Source: CAYZUC01 sp964481705 (lineage in GTDB: Bacteria; Bacillota; Clostridia; Lachnospirales; Lachnospiraceae). From it: a stretch of DNA of 23,609 nucleotides. Shown piece after piece: positions 16,164 to 23,577 of this stretch. Below the pieces are notes generated by a model that was given only the letters and a program-made list of their open reading frames with translations, made no database searches and was not told the origin of the DNA. The stretch's first letter is position 1, and each line of letters opens with the position of its first letter. The stretch lies in NCBI GenBank assembly GCA_964481705.1, contig CAYZUC010000043.1:1-23609 (forward strand). Direction: 5' to 3'. The position numbers were made by a program, and so were the translations under genes.

Positions 16164-16192
16164 TTGTAATTGCAAGATAATTTTAGTAAAAT
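16164..16192 (+). promoter_or_regulatory. Possible promoter of the EF-G paralogue
   Basis: TTGTAA (16164-16169), 17-nt spacer, TAAAAT (16187-16192). The start would fall near 16199, giving a leader of about 50 nt that ends in the strong ribosome site TTGGAGGT. The region is AT-rich, so other -10 boxes cannot be excluded. Confidence 0.5.
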
Positions 16193-16251
16193 ATTATCAT
16201 TGGTAAGACATATCTTGGACCAAAATAGCATACATATTGGAGGTATAGGAA

Positions 16252-18345
16252 ATGAATGTTTACACAACAGAAAAGATTCGTAATGTAGTGCTGCTCGGTC
16301 ATGGGGGAGCAGGGAAAACAAGTCTTGTCGAAGCAATGGCAAAGTTATCCGGTATTACCACTCGTCTTGGTAAGATTGATGATAAAAATACCATAAGCGA
16401 CTATGACAAAGAAGAACAGAAACGCAAATTTTCAATTAATACTACAGTAATACCAATAGAATGGGAAGATTGTAAACTGAATATTTTGGATACTCCCGGC
16501 TATTTTGATTTTGTTGGCGAAGTAGAAGAAGCTATTTCTGCAGCAGCGTCTGCAATTATTGTTGTAAATGGAAAAGCCGGTGTCGAGGTAGGAACCATCA
16601 AAGCATGGGAGATGTGTGAAAAATACAACATACCACGCATGATTTATGTTACCAATATGGATGCTGATAATGCAAGCTTTAAAAATGTTCTGGAAGAATT
16701 AACAAAATCATATGGTAAGAAGATAGCTCCGTTCCATTTTCCGATTCGTGAAAACGAAAAGTTTGTAGGATATGTAAATGTAGTAAGTGAGACAGGAAAT
16801 CGCTGGAAAGAAAATGGTGAAGTTGAAGAATGTGCGATTCCTGATTATTCCAGAGATAATCTTTCCTTGTACAGAGAGTCCCTGATGGAAGCAGTTGCTG
16901 AAACAAGTGAAGATTTTATGGAACGTTATTTTGGAGGAGAGACCTTCTCTGAGAGTGAAATCCGTTCGGCTTTACGTATCAGTGTTTGTGAGAATACCAT
17001 AGTCCCAATTTGTATGGGTTCTAATACGCTCATTCAGGGTGTTTATACACTTTTAGATGATATTGTTAAATATCTTCCAAGTCCCGAGGGTCGTCATTTT
17101 GCAGGCATTAATCTTAAAACAAATGAAGTATTTGAAGCAAATTATGACTTCTCTAAAGCAAAATCAGCAGTGATCTGGAAGACGATTGTGGATCCGTTCA
17201 TTGGTAAGTATTCCTTGATAAAAGTCGCTTCCGGAGTTATCAAGAATGATGATGTCCTATACAATGAAGATAAGGACGTAGAAGAAAAGCTGAATAAGCT
17301 ATATGTTATGCAGGGAAATAAGCCGATTGAGGTTCCAGAGCTGCATGCCGGTGATATCGGTGCTATTGCAAAGCTTACGGCAGCAAGGACAGGGGATACG
17401 CTGTCTACCAAGGCAAACACCATTCGTTTCGCACGGTTGCAGATATCTACTCCGTATACATCTATGCGGTACAAAGCAAAGAATAAATCTGATATTGATA
17501 AGATTTCACAGGCTTTGCAGAAGATGATGCATGAAGACCTTACCTTAAAGAATGTCAACGATTCTGAAAACAGACAGACATTGTTATATGGAATGGGAGA
17601 CCAGCATCTCGATGTAGTAGTAAGCAAGCTGCTAAACGATTATAAAGTAGATATTGAGCTTTCACAGCCTAAGGTTCCGTTCCGTGAGACCATTCGTAAG
17701 AAATCTGATGTTGAATCAAAATACAAAAAACAGTCCGGCGGACATGGACAGTATGGTCATGTAAAAATGAGATTTGAAGCTTCCGGTGATTTGGCTAAGC
17801 CTTATGTATTTGAACAGGAGGTAGTAGGAGGAGCAGTTCCAAAGAATTTCTTCCCAGCAGTGGAAAAAGGTATTGCAGAATCAGTGCTAAAAGGACCTTT
17901 AGCTGCGTATCCTGTTGTTGGTGTTAAAGCAATCTTATACGATGGTTCATATCATCCGGTTGATTCATCGGAAATGGCATTCAAGACAGCGGCGATTCAA
18001 GCATTTAAAAAAGGCTTCCTGGAGGCTGATCCCATTCTATTAGAGCCAATTGCTTCCTTAAAGGTAACGGTTCCAGACAAATATACCGGAGATGTTATGG
18101 GTGACCTCAATAAGAGACGTGGAAGAGTCCTTGGTATGAATCCTTCCGGACCGGGTAAGACGCTTATTGAAGCAGATATTCCAATGACGTGTTTGTTCGG
18201 CTATTGCACAATCCTTCGTTCCATGACAGGTGGAAGTGGTGATTTTGCTTATGAATTTAATCGCTATGAGCAGGCTCCAAGTGATGTTCAGACTAAGGAA
18301 ATCGAGTCACGTAAAGATAAGCTGGTCGATATAACAGAAGAGTAA
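16252..18345 (+). CDS. Elongation factor G paralogue (EF-G-II/FusA2-like) with altered GTPase motifs
   Basis: A 697-residue protein with all five EF-G domains. The P-loop GHGGAGKTS (16-24) is intact, but other G motifs differ from classical EF-G. Switch I reads EQKRKFSIN where RGITI is expected. G3 is DTPGYFDF (80-87), so the catalytic His is Tyr84. G4 is VTNMD (133-137) instead of VNKMD. G5 is GSNT instead of GSAF. Domain IV is well kept (SGGHGQYGHV, SSEMAFKTAAIQAFKKG), as is domain V (GDVMGDLNKRRGRVLGM), so it should still enter the ribosomal A site. A ribosomal translocase-like role with slow or absent GTP hydrolysis is likely; a tetracycline-protection role is less so, because the overall sequence follows EF-G. 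GGAGG stands upstream of the ATG. It is a single-gene unit: no rpsL, rpsG or tuf nearby, unlike the usual fusA context. Confidence 0.9.
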   Translation: MNVYTTEKIRNVVLLGHGGAGKTSLVEAMAKLSGITTRLGKIDDKNTISDYDKEEQKRKFSINTTVIPIEWEDCKLNILDTPGYFDFVGEVEEAISAAASAIIVVNGKAGVEVGTIKAWEMCEKYNIPRMIYVTNMDADNASFKNVLEELTKSYGKKIAPFHFPIRENEKFVGYVNVVSETGNRWKENGEVEECAIPDYSRDNLSLYRESLMEAVAETSEDFMERYFGGETFSESEIRSALRISVCENTIVPICMGSNTLIQGVYTLLDDIVKYLPSPEGRHFAGINLKTNEVFEANYDFSKAKSAVIWKTIVDPFIGKYSLIKVASGVIKNDDVLYNEDKDVEEKLNKLYVMQGNKPIEVPELHAGDIGAIAKLTAARTGDTLSTKANTIRFARLQISTPYTSMRYKAKNKSDIDKISQALQKMMHEDLTLKNVNDSENRQTLLYGMGDQHLDVVVSKLLNDYKVDIELSQPKVPFRETIRKKSDVESKYKKQSGGHGQYGHVKMRFEASGDLAKPYVFEQEVVGGAVPKNFFPAVEKGIAESVLKGPLAAYPVVGVKAILYDGSYHPVDSSEMAFKTAAIQAFKKGFLEADPILLEPIASLKVTVPDKYTGDVMGDLNKRRGRVLGMNPSGPGKTLIEADIPMTCLFGYCTILRSMTGGSGDFAYEFNRYEQAPSDVQTKEIESRKDKLVDITEE

Positions 18346-18351
18346 TTATTA

Positions 18352-18394
18352 ACTGCCCGCTTGAATCCAAAGCACTTGGATTTAAGCGGGCAGT
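18352..18394 (+). terminator. Long hairpin after the EF-G paralogue, probable terminator
   Basis: ACTGCCCGCTTGAATCCAA pairs with TTGGATTTAAGCGGGCAGT over 19 positions with one G-U pair and the loop AGCAC. It begins 7 nt after the stop codon. The following sequence (ACTTGACTTT) is only moderately T-rich, so it may act as a weak terminator or as an RNA 3'-end stabiliser. The -35 of the next promoter begins 3 nt after it. Confidence 0.6.
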
Positions 18395-18396
18395 AC

Positions 18397-18425
18397 TTGA
18401 CTTTAAATCTATGTTTTGTCATAAT
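18397..18425 (+). promoter_or_regulatory. Promoter of the GT39-like membrane protein gene
   Basis: TTGACT (18397-18402), 17-nt spacer, CATAAT (18420-18425). The predicted start, 6-8 nt after the -10, is 18431-18433, the position of the ATG itself. Confidence 0.6.
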
Positions 18426-18432
18426 AAGTTCT

Positions 18433-19917
18433 ATGGAAAAAAATAGAAGGATTCTCACAAAAACAATAATTGAATACTCTTTAGTCAGCATAACAGGAAT
18501 GCTGTTTATCCTGTTCGCTTCTTCCTGGACAAGCCCTTTGTTCTGGAATGCATATGGATACGATTCTGCATTCTTTTCCATGATGGGAAGAGCGATTCTA
18601 GCAGGCAAAGTTCCATATCGTGACTATTTCGATTTAAAGGGACCGGTTTTCTTTTTTATAGAAGCCTTTGGACAATTGTTGTGTCGGGACCGCTTTGGAG
18701 TTGTTATTCTGCAATTTATTGCCATATCTGCATCGGCTGTAGCAATATATAAAACTTGTCTGTTGTATATCACAAAGAAGCAGGCATGGTTTATCCTACT
18801 ATTTTTTTATTACTTCTATATAACCTTTTTATGGGGTGGTAATTCAGTAGAGGAGTTATGTCTTCCCTTCAATATGATCTGCATCTATATGGGAATGAAA
18901 TATCTAAAGGATCAGAAGTGGAGCCGGATTGATACACCATCTTTTTTCTTTGGATTGAGCTTTGGGATAATGGTTTTGTCGAAAGTGACTGTTGCTGCAC
19001 CAATGATGGCGATGACACTTACTATACTTATTGTTTTGATTTATAAGAAGCAAGCAAAATATCTGCCGAGATGTATCATTCTTTTTTTATGTGGTACATT
19101 ATTTATTGCTATTCCGACCTTTGTATACTACATAACCAGGGGTGCCTTGAAGGATATGTTGTTTTGTACCTTTTCCATCGGATTCAAAAGAGGAACCGAT
19201 TTTTACGAAGGCTTTAGTTTGAAATGGGAGAGAAATCTTCTGCTATGCGATATTGGTTTGTTATATGGTATTTTTATGAATCGAAATGAGAGAATGAAGA
19301 AACTAATTTTAGTCATTCTCTCAATGGTAACTTATCTGCTGCTTCATCTCGGAACCCCCTTTCCGTATTACTTTATTACCACATTACCTGTTCTTGTTGT
19401 AATGGGAATCTTTTTCTTTTATGAGATTAATACGATTGACAGTAAGAAAAACATCTATCGTTTGTTAATCATAGAATTTATTTTTGTGGCTGTTGTAGCA
19501 GAATTTTCGAGTGAAACAAAGGGTAAGCTTTCTGAGAATTATGATTTGTGTGTTCACCAGAGCGAAGCTGGATTCTATTTTGATTGCAAGGAAATCTATG
19601 AATTGATTCCTGAGTCAGAAAGAGAGGATGTTTATTGTCTGGAGTCCGGAATGATTTTCTTTGAAGTCAATCAGATGCTCCCGAATAACAAATATATTGT
19701 AAATTGTCCTTATTTTATTGAATTGAATCCTCCTGCGGAGAAAGAAATATTGGATATTCTAAACAATCATACACCGAAGTGGTTAATATCTGAGAATGTT
19801 GCTGATTTTGATAATGATAAGGTAAAATATGCAGTCTACAATAATTATGAAATCATTGCAAATAACAGTGCCGAGCATTTATACAGAAGGATTGATAAAA
19901 AGGATGACAAACAATAG
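18433..19917 (+). CDS. GT39-like polytopic membrane glycosyltransferase
   Basis: A 494-residue membrane protein of the ArnT/PMT-like (GT-C) superfamily, which transfers sugars from polyprenyl-phosphate donors on the outer face of the membrane. The first hydrophobic segment is at about 11-35. The extracytoplasmic loop then has YDSAFFSMMGRAILAGKVPY (43-62) and DYFDLKGPVFFF (64-75), matching the family pattern D..f...G..il.G.vPYrD.fd.KGP, with the putative catalytic Asp44. GGNSVEELCLPF (135-146) is a second family signature. Around ten hydrophobic segments are visible, followed by a soluble C-terminal part from about 375. The ATG at 18433 was chosen because a basic n-region (MEKNRR) precedes the first membrane segment; the in-frame TTG codons upstream lie in the hairpin and promoter. 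No ribosome site precedes this ATG. Donor and acceptor cannot be predicted. Confidence 0.78.
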   Translation: MEKNRRILTKTIIEYSLVSITGMLFILFASSWTSPLFWNAYGYDSAFFSMMGRAILAGKVPYRDYFDLKGPVFFFIEAFGQLLCRDRFGVVILQFIAISASAVAIYKTCLLYITKKQAWFILLFFYYFYITFLWGGNSVEELCLPFNMICIYMGMKYLKDQKWSRIDTPSFFFGLSFGIMVLSKVTVAAPMMAMTLTILIVLIYKKQAKYLPRCIILFLCGTLFIAIPTFVYYITRGALKDMLFCTFSIGFKRGTDFYEGFSLKWERNLLLCDIGLLYGIFMNRNERMKKLILVILSMVTYLLLHLGTPFPYYFITTLPVLVVMGIFFFYEINTIDSKKNIYRLLIIEFIFVAVVAEFSSETKGKLSENYDLCVHQSEAGFYFDCKEIYELIPESEREDVYCLESGMIFFEVNQMLPNNKYIVNCPYFIELNPPAEKEILDILNNHTPKWLISENVADFDNDKVKYAVYNNYEIIANNSAEHLYRRIDKKDDKQ

Positions 19918-19923
19918 GTTTTC

Positions 19924-19952
19924 TTGACAGATACATACCCATGCGTTATGAT
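19924..19952 (+). promoter_or_regulatory. Promoter of leuS
   Basis: TTGACA (19924-19929), 17-nt spacer, TATGAT (19947-19952), very near consensus. The start would be near 19959, with a leader of about 48 nt that has no T-box. The promoter lies within 35 nt after the GT39 gene, so leuS is its own transcription unit. Confidence 0.75.
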
Positions 19953-20006
19953 ATTTTGCAGTACATTCGCGCGTTTTTTGCGCATAGAATAAAGGAGAGA
20001 ACAGCA

Positions 20007-22412
20007 ATGGCAGAACCATACAATCACAAAGAAGTGGAACCCAAATGGCAGAAGGTTTGGGATGATGAAAAAGCATTTGATGTAAAAAACGACTATACTA
20101 AGCCAAAGTATTATGCTTTGGTAGAATTTCCATATCCATCAGGACAAGGACTTCATGTAGGACATCCAAGACCATATACTGCGTTGGATATAGTTGCAAG
20201 GAAAAGAAGAATGCAGGGATACAACGTATTATACCCGATGGGATGGGATGCGTTTGGTCTTCCTACAGAAAATTACGCGATTAAAAACAAAATCCATCCT
20301 CGTGTTGTTACCAAGAATAACGTAGAACGTTTTAAAGCTCAGCTTCATTCCCTTGGTTATTCTTTCGACTGGGAGAGAGAGGTTAATACGACGGATGTAG
20401 GATATTATCACTGGACACAGTGGATATTCTCAAAGCTTTTTAAGGCAGGTCTTGCTTATAAAACAGAGATGCCTATCAACTGGTGTACTTCCTGTAAGGT
20501 TGGTCTCGCAAATGAAGAAGTAGTAAACGGCGTATGTGAACGTTGCGGAAGTGAAGTAGTTCGTAAAGTAAAGAGTCAATGGATGTTAAAGATTACAGAC
20601 TATGCAGATAAGCTTTTGGATGGTCTGGATAGTGTTGATTTTATTGAACGTGTTAAAACACAGCAGCGAAACTGGATTGGACGCTCCGAGGGAGCAGAGG
20701 TTGATTTTACGCTAAAGGGAAAAGAGGACAAGCTTCGTATTTATACAACACGTCCGGACACATTATTCGGTGTTACGTATATGGTTCTTTCACCGGAACA
20801 TCCTATTATTGATAAGTACAAGGATGAGATCAAAAATTGGGATGAAGTTGTCGCTTACCGAGATATGGCATCCAAAAAATCAGATTTCGAACGTACTGAG
20901 TTGGCAAAAGACAAAACAGGCGTTGAAATAAATGGATTTACAGCTGTAAATCCCGTAAATGGAAAAGAGATTCCTATCTGGATTTCTGATTATGTACTGA
21001 TGTCTTATGGAACCGGTGCGATTATGGCCGTTCCGGCACATGATGAAAGAGACTGGGCATTTGCAAAGAAATTCAGTATTCCTATGATTGAAGTTATTAA
21101 GGGTGGAAATATTGAAGAGGCAGCATTTACGGATGTTGCTACCGGTATTTTGGTTAATTCCGGATTTTTGGATGGCCTTGAGGTAGTTGATGCCAAGAAG
21201 AAGATCATTGATTTTCTGGAAGAGAAAAAGATTGGAAATAAGAAGGTTAATTTCAAGCTTCGTGACTGGGTATTTTCCAGACAACGTTATTGGGGAGAAC
21301 CAATCCCGATAGTGAAATGTGAGAAATGTGGATATGTCGCACTGCCGGAAGAGCAGCTTCCGTTGGAGCTTCCAGAAGTAGAGAGCTACATGCCGACTGA
21401 CAATGGAGAATCACCTCTTGCGGCTATGACAGATTGGGTGAATACCACATGTCCTTGCTGCGGTGGTCCTGCAAAGCGTGAGACAGATACAATGCCGCAG
21501 TGGGCAGGCTCTTCCTGGTACTTTATTCGTTACACAGACCCTAAGAATGATAAAGAGCTGGCGAGTAAAGAAGCAATGAAGTATTGGCTTCCCGTAGATT
21601 GGTATAATGGTGGAATGGAACATACGACACTCCATTTGCTGTATTCTCGTTTTTGGAATGAATTCCTTTATGACGAAGGAGTTGTTCCTTATGCTGAGCC
21701 TTATCAGAAGCGTACCTCTCACGGAATGATTCTTGGTTCCAATGGAGAGAAGATGTCCAAATCAAGAGGAAATGTAGTTAATCCGGATGATATTGTTCGC
21801 GATTATGGTGCAGATACTTTACGTACGTATGAGATGTTTATTGGTGCATTTGAACTGGCAGCTTCCTGGTCTGAGGATGGGGTAAAGGGTTGTCGCAGAT
21901 TCCTTGAAAGAGTATGGAAGCTTCAGGATCTTCTTACCGAGGATATGGAGTATTCTGATGAACTCATGACAAAAATGCATCAGACGATTAAAAAGGTAAG
22001 TCTTGACTACGAAAGTATGAAGTATAACACAGCAATAGCAGCCATGATGTCCTTAATTAATGAATTTAACCGTGTTGGAAAAGTCACAAAGGGAGAATTC
22101 AAGACACTTTTGACACTTCTGAATCCAGTAGCTCCTCATATTACGGAAGAATTGTGGAGTAATAATGGATTTGAAGGAAGACTGTTCCAGGCTGCATGGC
22201 CGGAATATGATGAAGAAAAGACAATTGAGGATACAATTGAGATCGCAGTTCAGATTAATGGTAAAGTGAAAGCTACCATCAAGATAGAGAGAGAGGCTGC
22301 AAAAGACGATGTCATTGCCGTTGCAAAGGAAGCCGTTTCTGACAAGCTCACCGGAAACATTGTAAAGGAAATTTTTGTTCCCGGAAGACTCGTCAATATT
22401 GTAGTTAAATAG
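20007..22412 (+). CDS. leuS: Leucyl-tRNA synthetase
   Basis: Charges tRNA-Leu with leucine in the cytoplasm. The 801-residue bacterial-type enzyme has the class I signatures HVGH (50-53) within FPYPSGQGLHVGHPRPYTAL, and KMSKS (582-586). A CxxC...CxxC zinc ribbon is at 160-180 (CTSC, CERC) and a second at 438-485 (CEKC, CPCC). The CP1 editing domain spans about 223-415, with the Thr-rich TTRPDTLFG (247-255) and GTGAIMAVPAHDERDWAF (335-352), whose HDxRD Asp is needed for clearing mischarged tRNA; editing should be active. The start at 20007 is fixed by AAAGGAGAG 7 nt upstream; the longer open frame from 19941 overlaps the promoter. The stop codon abuts that of the convergent small gene with no space between. 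Confidence 0.98.
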   Translation: MAEPYNHKEVEPKWQKVWDDEKAFDVKNDYTKPKYYALVEFPYPSGQGLHVGHPRPYTALDIVARKRRMQGYNVLYPMGWDAFGLPTENYAIKNKIHPRVVTKNNVERFKAQLHSLGYSFDWEREVNTTDVGYYHWTQWIFSKLFKAGLAYKTEMPINWCTSCKVGLANEEVVNGVCERCGSEVVRKVKSQWMLKITDYADKLLDGLDSVDFIERVKTQQRNWIGRSEGAEVDFTLKGKEDKLRIYTTRPDTLFGVTYMVLSPEHPIIDKYKDEIKNWDEVVAYRDMASKKSDFERTELAKDKTGVEINGFTAVNPVNGKEIPIWISDYVLMSYGTGAIMAVPAHDERDWAFAKKFSIPMIEVIKGGNIEEAAFTDVATGILVNSGFLDGLEVVDAKKKIIDFLEEKKIGNKKVNFKLRDWVFSRQRYWGEPIPIVKCEKCGYVALPEEQLPLELPEVESYMPTDNGESPLAAMTDWVNTTCPCCGGPAKRETDTMPQWAGSSWYFIRYTDPKNDKELASKEAMKYWLPVDWYNGGMEHTTLHLLYSRFWNEFLYDEGVVPYAEPYQKRTSHGMILGSNGEKMSKSRGNVVNPDDIVRDYGADTLRTYEMFIGAFELAASWSEDGVKGCRRFLERVWKLQDLLTEDMEYSDELMTKMHQTIKKVSLDYESMKYNTAIAAMMSLINEFNRVGKVTKGEFKTLLTLLNPVAPHITEELWSNNGFEGRLFQAAWPEYDEEKTIEDTIEIAVQINGKVKATIKIEREAAKDDVIAVAKEAVSDKLTGNIVKEIFVPGRLVNIVVK

Positions 22413-22682
22413 TCATAAGAGATTTGTAAGCGAGAGGACTTGATTCATACGATTCAGGTCCTCTTTTGTACTTGTCTTTTTCATTGCCTGAATTATTTTT
22501 TCTGTTTCCTCCTTGGAAAAGGAGATGTTTGATTTCTTGGCTTTTCCTGACATGGCAAGTACATAGGGCATCATTTCATTCTGCTTTAGCTTCTGAGAAT
22601 CAAATACAACACTCTGCAGGAAAATCAATTTTTCTTTTGCAATTCCCGATAGTATGGGATCGTCCATCCAGTTTTGATTCAT
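22413..22682 (-). CDS. Small protein of unknown function (89 aa)
   Basis: I do not recognise this protein. It is hydrophilic, predicted helical, with no Cys, no signal peptide and no membrane segment (MNQNWMDDPILSGIAKEKLI..., then KKSNISFSKEETEKIIQAMK). The reading is supported by AAGGAG 8 nt before the ATG and by the normal Lys/Glu-rich composition. It follows the 144-aa gene by 61 nt on the same strand, so the two are probably co-transcribed. Its TGA stop begins on the base after the leuS TAG. The leuS terminator hairpin lies inside its 3' coding part. Confidence 0.7.
   Translation of the reverse strand: MNQNWMDDPILSGIAKEKLIFLQSVVFDSQKLKQNEMMPYVLAMSGKAKKSNISFSKEETEKIIQAMKKTSTKEDLNRMNQVLSLTNLL
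22433..22467 (+). terminator. leuS terminator embedded in the convergent gene
   Basis: AGAGGACTTGA pairs with TCAGGTCCTCT over 11 positions with one G-U pair, around a 10-nt loop, and is followed by TTTT. It begins 21 nt after the leuS stop and lies wholly within coding sequence of the opposing 89-aa gene. Confidence 0.65.
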
Positions 22683-22743
22683 TTCAATTTCTCCTTCATC
22701 CTACCTTTGCTATAAATCTGGAAGTTCTATGTTTTACTTGGTG

Positions 22744-23178
22744 TTACATGTTGCGAAATTTTTCAAATAATTCCCGTTGTTCTTCTGATAGAAAATTAAG
22801 TATTTTAGAAGAAGTATCCGGATCTGATTCACCTTCATCTGAGGTATCCGGTGTCATTAGATTCATCATTTGTGAGTATTGTGTATACATTTTAAATGCA
22901 TTTTTCATGGATTCCATTTGGTCTATGATGGATTCTTGTTCCTTGGTGCAATATTTTCGAAAATCACTGAATTCTAAATCCTCCATGGATTTTTGGGGGA
23001 TTTGTTTTGCCAGTTCATCAAAATTTTTTAAAAGGAACATAACTTCCTGCGCTTTTATAAATAAAATCATCATTTTTTGCTGTGCTTTTGGTATATATGG
23101 GATAAGTGGTTTCAGCAAGCGTACAGAATCGGTCGTCATAATTCTGTCAAAATCAAATTCTTCCGTAGGTTTTTCCAA
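22744..23178 (-). CDS. Small protein of unknown function (144 aa), probable TTG start
   Basis: I do not recognise this protein. It is soluble and helical: an acidic start (EKPTEEFDFDRIM), a Met/Gln/Leu-rich middle (LLKPLIPYIPKAQQKMMILF at about 20-39), then an acidic, Ser-rich linker and a charged C-terminal helix (LSEEQRELFEKF). The proposed start is TTG, with AGGTGG 7 nt upstream. The nearest upstream ATG (at 23199) is in another frame, so no ATG start fits at this end. It lies between the Cys-rich gene and the 89-aa gene on the same strand. The terminator after the Cys-rich gene suggests the 144-aa/89-aa pair has its own promoter, which I could not place with confidence. Confidence 0.65.
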   Translation of the reverse strand: MEKPTEEFDFDRIMTTDSVRLLKPLIPYIPKAQQKMMILFIKAQEVMFLLKNFDELAKQIPQKSMEDLEFSDFRKYCTKEQESIIDQMESMKNAFKMYTQYSQMMNLMTPDTSDEGESDPDTSSKILNFLSEEQRELFEKFRNM

Positions 23179-23202
23179 TGCCGCACCACCTGATCCATGA
23201 TT

Positions 23203-23239
23203 ATTTATTCATATGAGCGCTATGTGTGATTTATTCATA
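23203..23239. repeat. 11-bp direct repeat upstream of the 144-aa gene
   Basis: ATTTATTCATA occurs at 23203-23213 and again at 23229-23239, 26 bp apart, in the gap between two minus-strand genes (TATGAATAAAT when read in the gene direction). It may be a pair of protein-binding sites or include an alternative -10 element. Confidence 0.4.
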
Positions 23240-23240
23240 G

Positions 23241-23262
23241 AAAACGGCGCTTGAAAGCGCCG
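23241..23262 (-). terminator. Terminator of the Cys/Gly-rich gene
   Basis: On the minus strand CGGCGCT-TTCA-AGCGCCG forms a 7-bp GC-rich stem with a tetraloop and is followed by TTTT (plus-strand AAAA at 23241-23244). It lies 6 nt downstream of the stop codon of the gene at 23269-23577. Confidence 0.85.
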
Positions 23263-23268
23263 CCATGT

Positions 23269-23577
23269 TTAAAAACCTCCACAACCTCCGCCACAGCAGG
23301 AAAGAAGCAGAAGAATGATGATGATGCATTCACATCCACCATTACCACTTCGTGCAATACCGGTTCCACCATCACATCCACAACCACTTCCAAAAGAGTT
23401 GTTTCCGCCACAGCAGAAGAGAAGAAGAATAATGATCCAGCAGCTGTTTCCTCCCAAAAGGCCACGTCCGTTACCACAGCCACTATTACATCCGGAATTA
23501 CAACTGTTTATATTACATCCTCCTCCAAATACGGAATCTGAACCGCATCCACATGCGGTAGCTGTCAATTCACTCAT
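23269..23577 (-). CDS. Cys/Gly-rich small protein, resembling 'chorion class high-cysteine HCB protein 13' annotations
   Basis: A 102-residue protein with 16 cysteines and a very high glycine content. It begins MSELTATACGCG and contains two copies of a unit made of a Cys flank, a run of Ile/Leu and a CCGG close: CWIIILLLFCCGGN (46-59) and CECIIIILLLLSCCGGGCGG (82-101). This layout is like the small proteins of Clostridia that databases label 'chorion class high-cysteine HCB protein 13'; their function is, to my knowledge, unestablished. GGAGG stands 8 nt before the ATG and a terminator follows closely, so it is a real and probably well-expressed single gene. A possible -10 (CATAAT, 23608-23603) is at the window edge. 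It could be a coat or surface structural protein or a peptide for crosslinking; nothing decides between them. Confidence 0.75.
   Translation of the reverse strand: MSELTATACGCGSDSVFGGGCNINSCNSGCNSGCGNGRGLLGGNSCWIIILLLFCCGGNNSFGSGCGCDGGTGIARSGNGGCECIIIILLLLSCCGGGCGGF

Noticed and set aside
17142..17627. 161-codon minus-strand frame inside the EF-G paralogue
   Set aside because: The plus-strand product is conserved throughout; the antisense product is Ser/Cys/Phe-rich and unlike a real protein.
16252..18345. Ribosomal-protection tetracycline resistance protein (TetM-like)
   Set aside because: The sequence follows EF-G (SGGHGQYGHV, SSEMAFKTA) in domains IV-V, and no resistance-element context is present.
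19959..20006. A T-box or other riboswitch in the leuS leader
   Set aside because: The leader is only about 48 nt and has no GGTGGTACCGCG core. A short GCGC-T-rich-GCGC element (19969-19983) is too small to interpret.
22466..23200. 735-base plus-strand frame opposite the two small minus-strand genes
   Set aside because: Its product is rich in Phe, Ser, Cys and Leu with no recognisable domain, as expected of antisense to Lys/Glu-rich coding sequence. The minus-strand frames have ribosome sites and normal composition.
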